Positions 17,765-26,395 of a stretch of 45,740 bases of DNA are shown here, piece after piece. The translations under genes and the position numbers were made by a program. This stretch comes from Bacteroidales bacterium (GTDB taxonomy: Bacteria; Bacteroidota; Bacteroidia; Bacteroidales; UBA932), in assembly GCA_028724885.1 (NCBI GenBank), contig JAQYTJ010000053.1, forward strand, positions 1-45,740. The letters are read 5' to 3'. The notes below the pieces were generated by a model. It was not told the origin of the DNA. It made no database searches and saw nothing but the letters and a program-made list of their open reading frames with translations. The number at the start of each line of letters is the position of its first letter. Position 1 is the stretch's first letter.

Positions 17765-17783
17765 TAATAAATTTTGCGTCACT

Positions 17784-18908
17784 ATGAGAAAATTATTGGT
17801 AGACAATCCTTTCGTCATAGGTAAATATGTTTCTGACGATTATTTCTGTGACAGGGAGAAAGAAACTGAATTTCTGTACAAGCAGATAGCAAATGGCAGG
17901 AACGTCGCTATGCTTTCTCCACGGCGTATGGGCAAAACTGGTCTGATCTATCATCTTTTCGCTCAGAAAGAGGTTGCCCAAAGGTATCATGTTTTTTTTA
18001 CAGACGTTTATGCTACTCAGACAATTGAGGAATTTGTCTACTCACTCAGCAGCGCAATATACGTGGAGCAGCGGAAATCCCTAAAGAAACGATTCTGGGA
18101 CTTGGTCAAGACTTTGCGCCTAGCTTTCAGAACAGATGCCGTGACAGGAGAGCCGGAATTAAATCTTAGCTTAGGGGACATCAAGGCGCCGGAAAAAACG
18201 TTAGACGAAATTTTTGAATATCTGGAATCTGCAGATAAGCCATGTATTGTGGCGATAGACGAATTCCAGCAGATTTGCAGCTATAAAGGAGTCAGAGCGG
18301 AGGCGCTTCTCAGGACGAAGATCCAGCGATGCCAGCAGACCCAGTTCATTTTCGCTGGCAGCAAAAAACATCTTATGGCAAACATGTTCAATTCCCCAGC
18401 TAAGCCATTTTATCAGAGCGTTATAAGCATCGGCATTAATCCTCTTCCGAAAGATGCCTATGTCAAGTTCGCAATTTCTAAATTCAAAGAATATGGCAAA
18501 GAAGTTGAACCGGAACTCGTCGGCATGGTATATGACCATTTCGATGGGGTCACGTGGTTTATTCAAGTCATTATGAATGAGCTGTTTGCCATGACGGGGC
18601 AAGGGGAAATCTGCCAGACGGGTAAATTTGATGAGGCTTTCCAGAATGCAGTGGATGTCCAGGCAGTGAATTACGAGCAGATCCTCTCCAATCTTTCGCT
18701 GAAGCAGAAGGCTCTCGTCCAGGCGATTGCAAAAGAAGGGACCGTAATGGGAATCACTAGGTCAGGGTTTATAAAGAAATACAATCTGGATTCATCAAGT
18801 TCCGTCCAGTCGGCTCTACGCCCCCTGATAAACAACGATATAGTTCTGCAGGACGGTAACACCTACCGTCTGTACGATTATTTCTTCGCCTCTTGGCTCA
18901 GACGGTGA
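17784..18908 (+). CDS. AAA family ATP-binding protein
   Basis: 374-residue ATPase of the archaeal-ATPase/STAND-like type common as stand-alone genes in Bacteroidetes. Walker A is SPRRMGKT at 45-52 (Ser in place of the usual first Gly, seen in this family); Walker B is CIVAIDEFQQ near 155; sensor-like FIFAGSKKHLM follows. The C-terminal 100 residues form a winged-helix-like region (LSLKQKALVQAIAKEG...SVQSALRPLINNDIVLQ). Such proteins often show a partner-independent lifestyle with unknown targets; a role in defence or genome maintenance has been suggested for relatives but nothing here proves it. Flanked by a hairpin before and a gene-free stretch after. Confidence 0.82.
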   Translation: MRKLLVDNPFVIGKYVSDDYFCDREKETEFLYKQIANGRNVAMLSPRRMGKTGLIYHLFAQKEVAQRYHVFFTDVYATQTIEEFVYSLSSAIYVEQRKSLKKRFWDLVKTLRLAFRTDAVTGEPELNLSLGDIKAPEKTLDEIFEYLESADKPCIVAIDEFQQICSYKGVRAEALLRTKIQRCQQTQFIFAGSKKHLMANMFNSPAKPFYQSVISIGINPLPKDAYVKFAISKFKEYGKEVEPELVGMVYDHFDGVTWFIQVIMNELFAMTGQGEICQTGKFDEAFQNAVDVQAVNYEQILSNLSLKQKALVQAIAKEGTVMGITRSGFIKKYNLDSSSSVQSALRPLINNDIVLQDGNTYRLYDYFFASWLRR

Positions 18909-19217
18909 TTTTAATTATTTTTACTGCCATTATGGCTGTTATCTTAAGAGGATTATCGTGGCTAATTTGCAATAGTGTGTGTGGCATAGATGTTCTGAAG
19001 CCAAAAGTTCATATTTGATACTCTTTTGGGTTGAGCGCTGAAGGCTTTGATTTTGCTGTAGAAGGACTTTGCGGAAGCCTTTGTGGTGCATTTGTCAAAG
19101 AAGGTGATGATTTTCGGCAATATGGACAAGACAGCATTTACAGAGTGCCTTTTAACTCATGGTTTTGGACTTGGCTCGTGACGCTGGACAATATTTGTGA
19201 TCTCTTATCGGACAAAT
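18909..19217. other. Gene-free stretch downstream of the ATPase
   Basis: No supported gene. A plus-strand frame from a TTG at 19031 encodes 76 residues with odd composition and runs into the tRNA terminator, so it is not credited. The segment at about 19150-19190 resembles 375-412 (see findings). Confidence 0.4.
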
Positions 19218-19220
19218 TAC

Positions 19221-19259
19221 AAAAAAAATCGCCCTCTCAGATGTATGAGGGACGATTTT
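19221..19259 (-). terminator. Intrinsic terminator of tRNA-Arg
   Basis: On the minus strand: AAAATCGTCCCTC, 10-nt loop, GAGGGCGATTTTTTTT. A GC-containing stem with a one-base bulge ends in eight T, immediately after the tRNA 3' end. Confidence 0.85.
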
Positions 19260-19261
19260 AG

Positions 19262-19335
19262 TGATTCGGTTGGGATTCGAACCCAAGACCCACAGCTTAG
19301 AAGGCTGTTGCTCTATCCAGCTGAGCTACCGAACC
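19262..19335 (-). tRNA. tRNA-Arg (anticodon UCU)
   Basis: Minus strand reads GGTTCGG (acceptor), D-arm AGCTCAGCTGGATAGAGC, anticodon arm with loop CTTCTAA (anticodon TCT), variable loop, T-arm with GGTTCGAATCC, and acceptor CCGAATC with discriminator A. The acceptor has one G-U pair at position 2. CCA is not encoded. It has its own promoter element 44 nt upstream and a terminator directly behind. Confidence 0.96.
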
Positions 19336-19378
19336 ATTCCACCACCTTGCGGCCAGAATGCCTGACCAAACGGATTTG

Positions 19379-19386
19379 CAAATATA
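19379..19386 (-). promoter_or_regulatory. -7 promoter element of tRNA-Arg
   Basis: Minus strand TATATTTG, a match to TAnnTTTG, about 44 nt before the tRNA. It lies between the DUF5009 stop codon and the tRNA. Confidence 0.55.
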
Positions 19387-19404
19387 ATCAAATTCCTGCT
19401 AATT

Positions 19405-20523
19405 TTACACTTTAAGGAATATCTCTTTTCTATACAGGAAATAAAGGAATAGCCAGCATAGTGCGAAATAGCCGAGGCTAAGGATGAAGCTGCCGATATT
19501 CTCAGGAAAGATGTTTGCGAAGCCGTTCAGGAAAAATCCATTGATGGAAGAGAAATCTATTATTCTCTGCGCCATGTAGATAGTAATGGAATTCAGCCCG
19601 ACCACCCGGAAAATCCAGTCCAGCTTACGATGTTTCCTGACATCTATTATGTAATAGAAAATCGCAAACATGGCCACTGAATATCCTGCCATTGTGAGTA
19701 CGAAAGTACTGGTCCAAAGCTTCTTGACTATCGGGAACCAGATGCTCCAGGCTAGTCCGATGGCTAATAGGATGGTAGCAGCGCATAAGAGCTTCAGGGT
19801 CTTCTTCTCTCCGCTATCCTTCGATTCCTTTACATAGCGTCCTGTGAACATGCCCAGCAAGGCGGTTACGATTGCCGGTATGGTGCTGACCAGGCCTTCA
19901 GGGTCGTAGATGCCTCGCACATAGATGTTTTCAGGAATCAGCTTGCGATCGACGTAGCTTGCGATGTTGCCCTCAAGAGAGAAAGAATCAGCGCCAGCAG
20001 GAGCGTCTGGCGCAACTACGAAACGCAGGAGCAGGAAATATCCTATTAATATTCCGATGGCTGTCGCCCATTGGGCTTTCTTGCCGGTGAAAGCATAAAG
20101 CATTGCTGCCAGCATCCATGCGAGGCCTATTCGGCCAAGCACGCTCGGAATCCGCTGAGTGGCGAATTGCAAATCGAAGAGTCCGTCATAAATTAGCCCG
20201 AATAGGAAAAGCACCAGCCCTCTGCGGATTATGTCCAGAAGAATCTTGCCGTCAGACATCCCTTTTACCCTTTTCTTCGTGACAGAGAAAGGGAAAGTCA
20301 TTCCAGAGATGAACAAGAACAATGCAAAGATGGTGTCCTCGAAATGAAGCCCCTCCCAGTTGACGTGTGAGAATTGCCTTACCAGCCACGAGTCTCCACC
20401 GCCAGGAAACATCGTGCAGATGCTTACAATCAAGCCGCCAAGCCCCATGATGAACATCATATCGAAGCCCCTGAGCGCATCCAGCGACAGGAGCCTTCCT
20501 TCAGCCCCTTTTTGATTAGCCAT
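19405..20523 (-). CDS. DUF5009/HGSNAT-like membrane acyltransferase
   Basis: Inner-membrane protein of 372 residues with about ten hydrophobic helices. The N-terminal RLLSLDALRGFDMMFIMG is the signature of the heparan-alpha-glucosaminide N-acetyltransferase (YeiB/DUF5009) group; HFEDTIFALFLFISGMTFPFS and VLGRIGLAWML follow as expected. Members are thought to move acetyl groups across the membrane onto extracytoplasmic sugars; the acceptor here is unknown. Last gene of a minus-strand operon, 9 nt behind the DUF368 gene. A link to envelope glycan building is plausible from its neighbour but is an inference. Confidence 0.85.
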   Translation of the reverse strand: MANQKGAEGRLLSLDALRGFDMMFIMGLGGLIVSICTMFPGGGDSWLVRQFSHVNWEGLHFEDTIFALFLFISGMTFPFSVTKKRVKGMSDGKILLDIIRRGLVLFLFGLIYDGLFDLQFATQRIPSVLGRIGLAWMLAAMLYAFTGKKAQWATAIGILIGYFLLLRFVVAPDAPAGADSFSLEGNIASYVDRKLIPENIYVRGIYDPEGLVSTIPAIVTALLGMFTGRYVKESKDSGEKKTLKLLCAATILLAIGLAWSIWFPIVKKLWTSTFVLTMAGYSVAMFAIFYYIIDVRKHRKLDWIFRVVGLNSITIYMAQRIIDFSSINGFFLNGFANIFPENIGSFILSLGYFALCWLFLYFLYRKEIFLKV

Positions 20524-20532
20524 AGTGATATA

Positions 20533-21522
20533 TCAATTTGATTCGTTTCCTGCGGCAGGATGCTTAGTGTTTTTGCTAAATCTGCCGCTCAGTGTTTCCA
20601 GCAGCATTACTAGAGCGATTCCAATGATTATCCAGCACACTGCGCTGAAAACATCATTTTCAATCAGCGGCGTAATGTCAGTGCTGCTTTTGGAAAAGGC
20701 AGCCACTGCAACATTGGCTTGCTCTGCCGTCATACCGCCCTTCAGAAGCTGAGAAGCGAGGATGCTGACCTTGTCGCTCCAAGGCCAGACTTTCACCAGA
20801 GAACCGAGGGTGAAGCCTATGAGCACTATAAGAGTCTGCCTTTCTGCCTTAGAAAGCAGCCAGTGCAAGAATTTCGAGAATCCTAGGAGTCCGACGATGC
20901 AGCCGAAGAAAAATACCAGGAGGACAGGAATATTCAGTTCGCTCACAGCCTGCATGATGAAGTCGTATTTTCCTAAGATTACTAGGATGAAGCTTCCGGA
21001 AATACCAGGGAGTACCATAGTGCAGATGGCGATGGCACCGCATATTGCAATAAACCAAAGAGCATCAGTCGTCTGAGTTGGGGATAGCGTGCAAATCACG
21101 ATGCCAAGCAAGATTCCACCGGCTAGAAATAGTCCGTCTGCGAATTTCCATTTCTTGATGTCTGCCAGCATGAAGACAGACGAGGCTATTATCAAACCAA
21201 AGAAGAAAGACCATGTCTGAATGGGATAGTAATGCAGGACATATTCCATCAGTTTAGCAAGCGTGAATATGCTGACTGCCAAGCCAATCAGAAGCCATAG
21301 TAGGAAGACACCTCCTACATATTCATTCCATTCCTTAAGTTTTCCTTTTAATAGCAGCTTCCATGAATTCAGATCCATCAGGGCATTCAGGGACTCTATC
21401 AGTTTTTCGAATATGCCTGTCAGCAGGGCGATGGTCCCTCCTGAAACCCCTGGAATCACGTTCGCTGCTCCCATTGCGAAGCCTTTCGCTGCGATGAGAA
21501 GATTATTGATGATATTTGTCAT
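20533..21522 (-). CDS. DUF368 membrane protein, PopT-type undecaprenyl phosphate transporter
   Basis: 329-residue polytopic inner-membrane protein. The N-terminal AAKGFAMGAANVIPGVSGGTIA is the DUF368 signature, repeated in inverted form in the middle (CTMVLPGISGSFILVILGKYDF), as expected for the two-fold repeat of this family. DUF368 proteins, including PopT, have been implicated in returning undecaprenyl phosphate to the cytoplasmic face for reuse in cell-wall and surface-glycan synthesis. It sits 14 nt behind a DUF6913-like gene and 9 nt ahead of a membrane acyltransferase in one operon. Confidence 0.88.
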   Translation of the reverse strand: MTNIINNLLIAAKGFAMGAANVIPGVSGGTIALLTGIFEKLIESLNALMDLNSWKLLLKGKLKEWNEYVGGVFLLWLLIGLAVSIFTLAKLMEYVLHYYPIQTWSFFFGLIIASSVFMLADIKKWKFADGLFLAGGILLGIVICTLSPTQTTDALWFIAICGAIAICTMVLPGISGSFILVILGKYDFIMQAVSELNIPVLLVFFFGCIVGLLGFSKFLHWLLSKAERQTLIVLIGFTLGSLVKVWPWSDKVSILASQLLKGGMTAEQANVAVAAFSKSSTDITPLIENDVFSAVCWIIIGIALVMLLETLSGRFSKNTKHPAAGNESN

Positions 21523-21536
21523 TACGTCTTATAGAA

Positions 21537-22073
21537 TTATTTGATTTTTAGCAAGAAATCTTTCACGGCGTTGAAACTCTCGAGCTGGGACAGCGTCTTG
21601 TCCCCCGGGTCTCTAAGAACTACGTCAAAGACATTGCCGCCGAGCTGTTTCCTGCCGATCTTGAAGCGAGCATCGGATGCTCTTATGAGGTATTCCATCG
21701 GGTACGAAGGGCCGTTCAGGAGGCAGATGAGTATGTCTGGATCCCTCTCGGCGAGCACTTTCAATTTATAATCCGAAGGCCTTCCGTACCAGTTCAGATC
21801 CTTTTTTGTGATGGTGGTCTGGATGCTGGTTATAAGTCTGTCGCCATTGCCGATTTCCCGGAAATCTTGGAAGAAAATCATGCCGTTGATTTCGAAACGG
21901 CGGAAGAAATTGATTATAGCTGTCTTGCAAGCATCGTAGGTGGAATCCTCGACATCTATGATGGCCGCATAGGATTTTATCCTGCTGATGGGCAGTATCT
22001 CAGTCTGATTGCTGCTGGAGTGCCTTTTCAGGGATTGTTTGCGGAAAAAATCAATTAGCGTCTCTTTGATCAT
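21537..22073 (-). CDS. DUF6913-like protein of unknown function
   Basis: 178 residues, soluble, no signal peptide or membrane segment. A basic N-terminal helix (LIDFFRKQSLKRH) is followed by an alternating fold: AAIIDVEDS, INGMIFFQDFREI, PDILICLLNGPSYPMEYLIRASDARFKIG. The YL-RAS-ARFKIG segment is the most distinctive part and matches my recollection of a small Bacteroidetes-specific family (DUF6913). No catalytic motif is evident. Its start overlaps the kinase stop by 4 nt (ATGA), indicating translational coupling. Confidence 0.75.
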   Translation of the reverse strand: MIKETLIDFFRKQSLKRHSSSNQTEILPISRIKSYAAIIDVEDSTYDACKTAIINFFRRFEINGMIFFQDFREIGNGDRLITSIQTTITKKDLNWYGRPSDYKLKVLAERDPDILICLLNGPSYPMEYLIRASDARFKIGRKQLGGNVFDVVLRDPGDKTLSQLESFNAVKDFLLKIK

Positions 22074-23065
22074 TTCTGAACTGATGCTATGAGTTCTCGG
22101 ATTTCTTGTTTCGCTGCTTTCCAGCGAGGAACGTCAATTTTGGTTCCGACTACCTCGACGACTTTAGCCGCAATTATCGAGCCTATCTTTCCGCAGGCTT
22201 CTAGAGGCAGCCCAAGAGACAATCCGTACAGGAAACCGGCTGCGTACGTGTCTCCGGCGCCTGTCGCATCCAAGGTTTGGGCAGGGCAGGCGTGGATGTA
22301 ATGGTATTCGTCGCCCGCCTTCACCATAGAGCCTTCTTTGCCAATTTTCACGATTGCGATCTGGCATTGGCCGGATAGCATATCCAATGCCTCTCGAGGC
22401 TCCAGTTTTGTGTATGACCTGGCTTCTGCCTCATTCGCAAAGACGATGTCGATGTATCTGTCAAGCAGATTATGAAAGAAGGCCTCATTGGACTCCACCA
22501 CGTTATAGGATGCCATGTCGATTGAAATCTTGCAGCCAGCCTCTTTAGCCATCTGCGCCGCCTTGCGAATCAGGTCCTGATTCTGAACCAAGTAACCCTC
22601 AATATGGAAATAGTCATAGCCTACGAAATATTCAGGCTTCAAGTCCTCTGGAACCATTTCAAGGGCAGCTCCCATGTAATCTGCGAAAGTCCTTTCCCCG
22701 CTGGGACCAGTGATGAAGCACATCGCTCTTCCGGAGCCTTTTTTGCCTGTGAACATGGTAGTCTTGACCCCGAACTGCTCTAGGGTGCTCTTGTAAAGAT
22801 GGCCCAGTTCGTCATCTCCTATTTTCCCGATGTAGCCAGAAGGCATGCCTAGAATAGAAGTGCAAGTTATGGTGTTGGCGGCTGAGCCGCCGGGGACATA
22901 TTTCACTCCATATTCTTTAAGTTTCGACCATATCCTGTCTCCTGTCTCTAGGTCCACATGTTGCATGCTGCCAACAGGAAGATGATATTCATGAAGAATA
23001 GAATCGTCTGGGAAGATTGCCAGCACGTCGGTGAGGGCATTGCCAATTCCAAGGATAGATTTCAT
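22070..23065 (-). CDS. PfkB family kinase, adenosine/ribokinase-like
   Basis: 331-residue cytoplasmic sugar or nucleoside kinase. Glycine-rich substrate region YVPGGSAANT at about 57-66; anion-hole and catalytic base motif DATGAGDTYAAGF at 266-278 with catalytic D272. ERTFADYMGAALE and the conserved NEAEA (211-215) are typical of the adenosine-kinase-like group in Bacteroidetes. Substrate not proven; adenosine, ribose or inosine are candidates. First gene of the operon that continues with the DUF6913-like, DUF368 and DUF5009 genes; a promoter element lies about 20 nt upstream. Confidence 0.9.
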   Translation of the reverse strand: MKSILGIGNALTDVLAIFPDDSILHEYHLPVGSMQHVDLETGDRIWSKLKEYGVKYVPGGSAANTITCTSILGMPSGYIGKIGDDELGHLYKSTLEQFGVKTTMFTGKKGSGRAMCFITGPSGERTFADYMGAALEMVPEDLKPEYFVGYDYFHIEGYLVQNQDLIRKAAQMAKEAGCKISIDMASYNVVESNEAFFHNLLDRYIDIVFANEAEARSYTKLEPREALDMLSGQCQIAIVKIGKEGSMVKAGDEYHYIHACPAQTLDATGAGDTYAAGFLYGLSLGLPLEACGKIGSIIAAKVVEVVGTKIDVPRWKAAKQEIRELIASVQK

Positions 23066-23085
23066 CTCTTTTGCATTGATAGATG

Positions 23086-23093
23086 CAAATTTA
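23086..23093 (-). promoter_or_regulatory. -7 promoter element of the PfkB kinase operon
   Basis: Minus strand TAAATTTG matches TAnnTTTG and lies about 20 nt before the kinase ATG. It is only 14 nt from the divergent element at 23108-23115, so the two promoters overlap in their upstream regions. Confidence 0.55.
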
Positions 23094-23107
23094 ATTATAT
23101 TTATGAC

Positions 23108-23115
23108 TATTTTTG
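23108..23115 (+). promoter_or_regulatory. -7 promoter element of the flippase-like gene
   Basis: TATTTTTG matches TAnnTTTG and ends 6 nt before the ATG at 23122; it overlaps the TTG at 23113, which argues against that TTG as start. Confidence 0.55.
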
Positions 23116-23121
23116 TCCAAT

Positions 23122-24192
23122 ATGATTGTTAAACTAAAAAATTTTATAAAATATGCCATCTCTATCATCCTTGCCATCGTGCTCCTTTATTTTTCTTTCA
23201 GGGGCATCAAGTGGGAGGATTTCTGGGAAGCCCTGAAGGCGTGCAGATGGGAATTCGTGATACTTTCTATGGCATTCGGTGTCCTTGCTTTCTACCTCAG
23301 AGCCCTCAGGTGGCGAGAACTCATTCTCCCAATTGATCCGAAGATGGGGCGTGGAGCGACTTTCAATGCAATCAACATAAGCTACTTGGTAAATCTAGTC
23401 CTGCCCAGGGTAGGAGAGTTCGTGCGATGCGGCTATATCACGGCCAATTCCTCCAAATCTGAACCTGATGCGGTTGGCAAGACGCATCGGCTGGCTTCTT
23501 ACGACAAGGTCCTGGGTACCGTGGCTCTGGAACGATCTTGGGATCTCGTGACCATGGTTTTGCTGATGCTAGTTTTCCTCTATTTCGGCTGGAAACGTTA
23601 CGGAGGGTTCTTTTCCGATAATATCCTGAAGCCAGCCTTTAATAAAATGACCCCACGCGCGATTATCCTGACCATTATGATCGTAGCAGCCATCGTGCTT
23701 GTCATCTGGCTGATAGTTCGTATCGGGCGCAAGAATAAAAAGGCTGGAAAGGTATCTGGCATCTTCGCTGGAGTGTGGCAGGGAATATCCAGCTGCATGA
23801 AGATGAAAGGCACCTGGAAATTCTTCGTGCTTACGATAGGAATATGGGTTTGCTACTGGATGATGAGTTACACCATTCTGCTTGCTGTCCAAGGCATGGA
23901 GTTCGACAAGATAAATCCGGAATTGGCTGAATACATCGGCAAGCTTGCTGACTTGAATGGAGCCGACGCTCTGTTTTTGATGATAGCCGGCAGCCTGGCC
24001 TCGATCGTGCCTGTGCCTGGGGGCTTCGGAGCTTTTCATTACATAGTCGCTCTTGCGCTGCAGACCATCTACGGCATTCCTTTCGAGGTAGGGATCATAT
24101 TTGCTACCCTTTCTCATGAGTCTCAGGTCGTCAATCAGGTAATATGCGGAGGCACGTCCTACATTGTAGAAACATTGAAAAGAAAAAAATAA
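23122..24192 (+). CDS. Lysylphosphatidylglycerol synthase/UPF0104-type flippase-like membrane protein
   Basis: 356-residue inner-membrane protein with about seven to eight helices. The family signature is visible: an early LALR-type segment (YLRALRWRELILP), then NAINISYLVNLVLPRVGEFVRCGYI, and near the end SIVPVPGGFGAFHYIVALAL. Relatives form the membrane half of MprF or stand alone as putative lipid flippases; there is no cytosolic aminoacyltransferase domain here, so lipid lysylation is not expected. Divergent from the PfkB kinase operon, and followed at once by a broken rhamnosidase gene. Confidence 0.85.
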   Translation: MIVKLKNFIKYAISIILAIVLLYFSFRGIKWEDFWEALKACRWEFVILSMAFGVLAFYLRALRWRELILPIDPKMGRGATFNAINISYLVNLVLPRVGEFVRCGYITANSSKSEPDAVGKTHRLASYDKVLGTVALERSWDLVTMVLLMLVFLYFGWKRYGGFFSDNILKPAFNKMTPRAIILTIMIVAAIVLVIWLIVRIGRKNKKAGKVSGIFAGVWQGISSCMKMKGTWKFFVLTIGIWVCYWMMSYTILLAVQGMEFDKINPELAEYIGKLADLNGADALFLMIAGSLASIVPVPGGFGAFHYIVALALQTIYGIPFEVGIIFATLSHESQVVNQVICGGTSYIVETLKRKK

Positions 24193-24197
24193 CGCGA

Positions 24198-25929
24198 ATG
24201 AGAAACCTTGCAAGCATCCTTTTACCAGTTTGCCTCGAGCCATCAGCCGAACTACAGGCTGCCTGAGAGCAATGTCTGCTATGACGCAAGAAAGTATTCC
24301 GGGATTGGTACAAGACATATAACCCTAAATTCCTAGGACATGCTCTGGTGCTTGGGGTGGCTCCGGGACAGGCTCCATTGGGGAAACTGGTTGAGAGGCC
24401 AATCCCTCAGTGGAAAGATTACGGGCTGAAGGAATATGTCTCTACCGCTACCATAGGAGACACCCTTTGCTGCCGGATGCCATACAACTGCCAGATGACT
24501 CCATATTTTAAGTTAGATGCCTTCGCAGGGAAATTGATAAAATTAGAGACTGACCACAAGAAAGTAGGCACTGAGGAATGCGTGATGGGGGAATATATCA
24601 CCAGCGGTGGAGTTCAGGAATATGAATTCCCGGCGTGGATGAATTGCGAGGTCATGTACTACATAGTGCCGGAAGGAGTTAAGGTTCTGGACGTGAAATA
24701 TCGCGAGACTGGATATGATGCCGAACTCTCTGGCTCATTCGATTGCGATGACGAGTTATTTAGCGAGTATTGGAAAAAGGCTCAGAGGACGCTTTACGAC
24801 TGCATGAGGGATACGTATTACGATTGCCAGGACATGGAGAGAGCTCTGTGGTGGGGAGACGAGGTCAATGAACTTGGCGAGGCGTTTTACGCTCTCAGCC
24901 GATCTTCCGCCCTTCTTGCCCGCAAAGGCATTCTTGAACTGACTGCCTGGCAGAGGCAGACTGGGGAGATATATGCCCCTGTCCCTTGTGGGAACTACTT
25001 CAAGGAACTCCCGATGCAGATCTTGGCTTCTGTCGGCTGGTATGGTTTCCGCAACTTCTATTATTACAGCGGAGATTCTTCTTTCGTTGCGAAGATTTAC
25101 GGATCAGTTCGGAAATATCTTCATGATGTGTGGAAGCTGGACTCGGACGGCATGCCTATATACCGCACGGGCGGATGGGACTGGCCTGACGCAGGGGAGC
25201 ATCAGGATCGTTACGGCCAGCTGCCTCTATGGTACTATCTCGCGCTCAAAGGAGAGCTTTGCTTTGCGAATATGCTGGGAAAGACTCAAGATGCAGCAGA
25301 GATTTCTTCCATGATGAAGAATGTTATCCGACAAGTTCAACGAGAAATTCTCGAACGGCATGGAATATCGCTCTCCTCGGAACACTGACGTTCCTGACGA
25401 CAGGGTCCAGGCTCTCGCCGTGGTCAGCGGAATTGCCGGGCCGGACAAATACGAGGTCATCAAGAAAGTGTTCGCAGAAAGATACTATTCCACGACTTAC
25501 ATGTTCCACTATGTGTTGGAGGCTCTTTTCAAGATGGGTGAGCCTGAACTGGCGCTGGACAGGATGAAGAAAATGTATCCGACGATCATGAATGGCTACA
25601 GCACCCTTTATGAGCATTGGAACTTCTCCGGATCAAGCAACCATGCGTGGACGGGTTCGGGAATTATCCTTCTTAGCGGGAAAGTGGCAGGCATCGAGCC
25701 TACGGCTCCAGGGTTCAGGAGATTCAGGGTCGCTCCGCAGATGGGCTATCTCCGTCATGTGAGCTGCACTGTGGACACCAGCTACGGCCTGATCAAGGTG
25801 ACCCTAGATCGTAAGGGAAAGCGAATCAACGCTAGCATCATCGTCCCTGAAGGCACCACCTGCGAGGTGTCCGCTTCCGGCGGAAAGACCATGCTCCTTC
25901 AGAGCGGCACCCACAATTTGAAAATCTAG
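24198..25929 (+). pseudogene. Frameshifted and shortened alpha-L-rhamnosidase (GH78-like)
   Basis: Remains of a secreted glycoside hydrolase. A signal-peptide start (MRNLASILLPVCL, from 24198) shifts frame into QPNYRLPESNVCYDARKYSG, shifts again to RDWYKTYNPKFLGHALVLGVAPG, and runs to a stop at 25388. A third shift near 25315 resumes as LSDKFNEKFSNGMEYRSP and ends at 25929. The catalytic-domain segments YDCMRDTYYDCQDMERALWWGDE, GGWDWPDAGEH and LYEHWNFSGSSNHAW fit the six-hairpin barrel of GH78 enzymes. The N-terminal sandwich domains are largely missing. The total (about 575 codons) is short for the family. Three independent shifts make sequencing error unlikely as sole cause. Confidence 0.8.
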
Positions 25930-25946
25930 CATTACTTTCCATCCGA

Positions 25947-25987
25947 TTGCACACCAGGCCGGTGGTTCGAGGTCTCTCGGTGTGCAA
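25947..25987. repeat. Hairpin after the rhamnosidase remnant
   Basis: Perfect 9-bp arms TTGCACACC and GGTGTGCAA around a 23-nt loop, followed by AAA. A further partial copy of one arm (CGCACACCG) lies at 26000-26008. Possible terminator. Confidence 0.55.
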
Positions 25988-26044
25988 AAAGCCCGAATCG
26001 CACACCGTTACAGCGGCGGAAAGCATGCTCATTCCCCTCTCGTC

Positions 26045-26105
26045 ATTCCGGGCTTGACCCGGAATCTATTTTTGCGAAAAGCATATCCTGAAATAAGTTC
26101 AGGAT
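26045..26105. repeat. Two REP-like palindromes
   Basis: ATTCCGGG-CTTGA-CCCGGAAT at 26045-26065 and ATCCTGAA-ATAAG-TTCAGGAT at 26085-26105, each a perfect 8-bp stem with 5-nt loop. The second shares its core and the following GACA with the tandem repeats near 3253 and the element at 30614. The rest of the gap (26106-26227) holds imperfect copies of GTTCAGGAT.AC.TAGGTGGA and no gene. Confidence 0.8.
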
Positions 26106-26227
26106 GACATAGGTGGAGGCGTTCAGGATAACGTAGGTGGAACGTTCGGGGTGATGGGGTGACTGAGGGGTGTTGTGGTGAATGCCTGTCCGCAATCAAT
26201 CATTAAGTTATGAAGGTAGGGGACGGT

Positions 26228-26395
26228 CTATTGTTTGGTTTGCTTTTTTGATAGCAGTGGGCGGAGGGCGCAGCCTTGGGCATCGCAGTCGTCGCAACAG
26301 CCCTTATGCTTCCTGTGCTTCTTGAATATGCTGACGATGGCTCCTGTCACTGCCGCCGCAATCAGGACCACCAATATTATTGTCGGAATATTCAT
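26228..26395 (-). CDS. FeoB-associated Cys-rich membrane protein
   Basis: 55 residues: an N-terminal transmembrane helix (MNIPTIILVVLIAAAVTGAIV), a basic segment KKHRKHKG, and a Cys cluster CCDDCDAQGC, ending with a polar tail. This is the pattern of the small proteins found directly behind feoB; they are thought to aid ferrous iron uptake or FeoB assembly. Its ATG overlaps the feoB stop by 4 nt. Longer in-frame starts would lie inside feoB and give unrelated residues. Confidence 0.85.
   Translation of the reverse strand: MNIPTIILVVLIAAAVTGAIVSIFKKHRKHKGCCDDCDAQGCALRPLLSKKQTKQ

Noticed and set aside
19031..19261. 76-codon plus-strand frame before tRNA-Arg
   Set aside because: Begins with TTG, has odd composition and ends inside the tRNA terminator.
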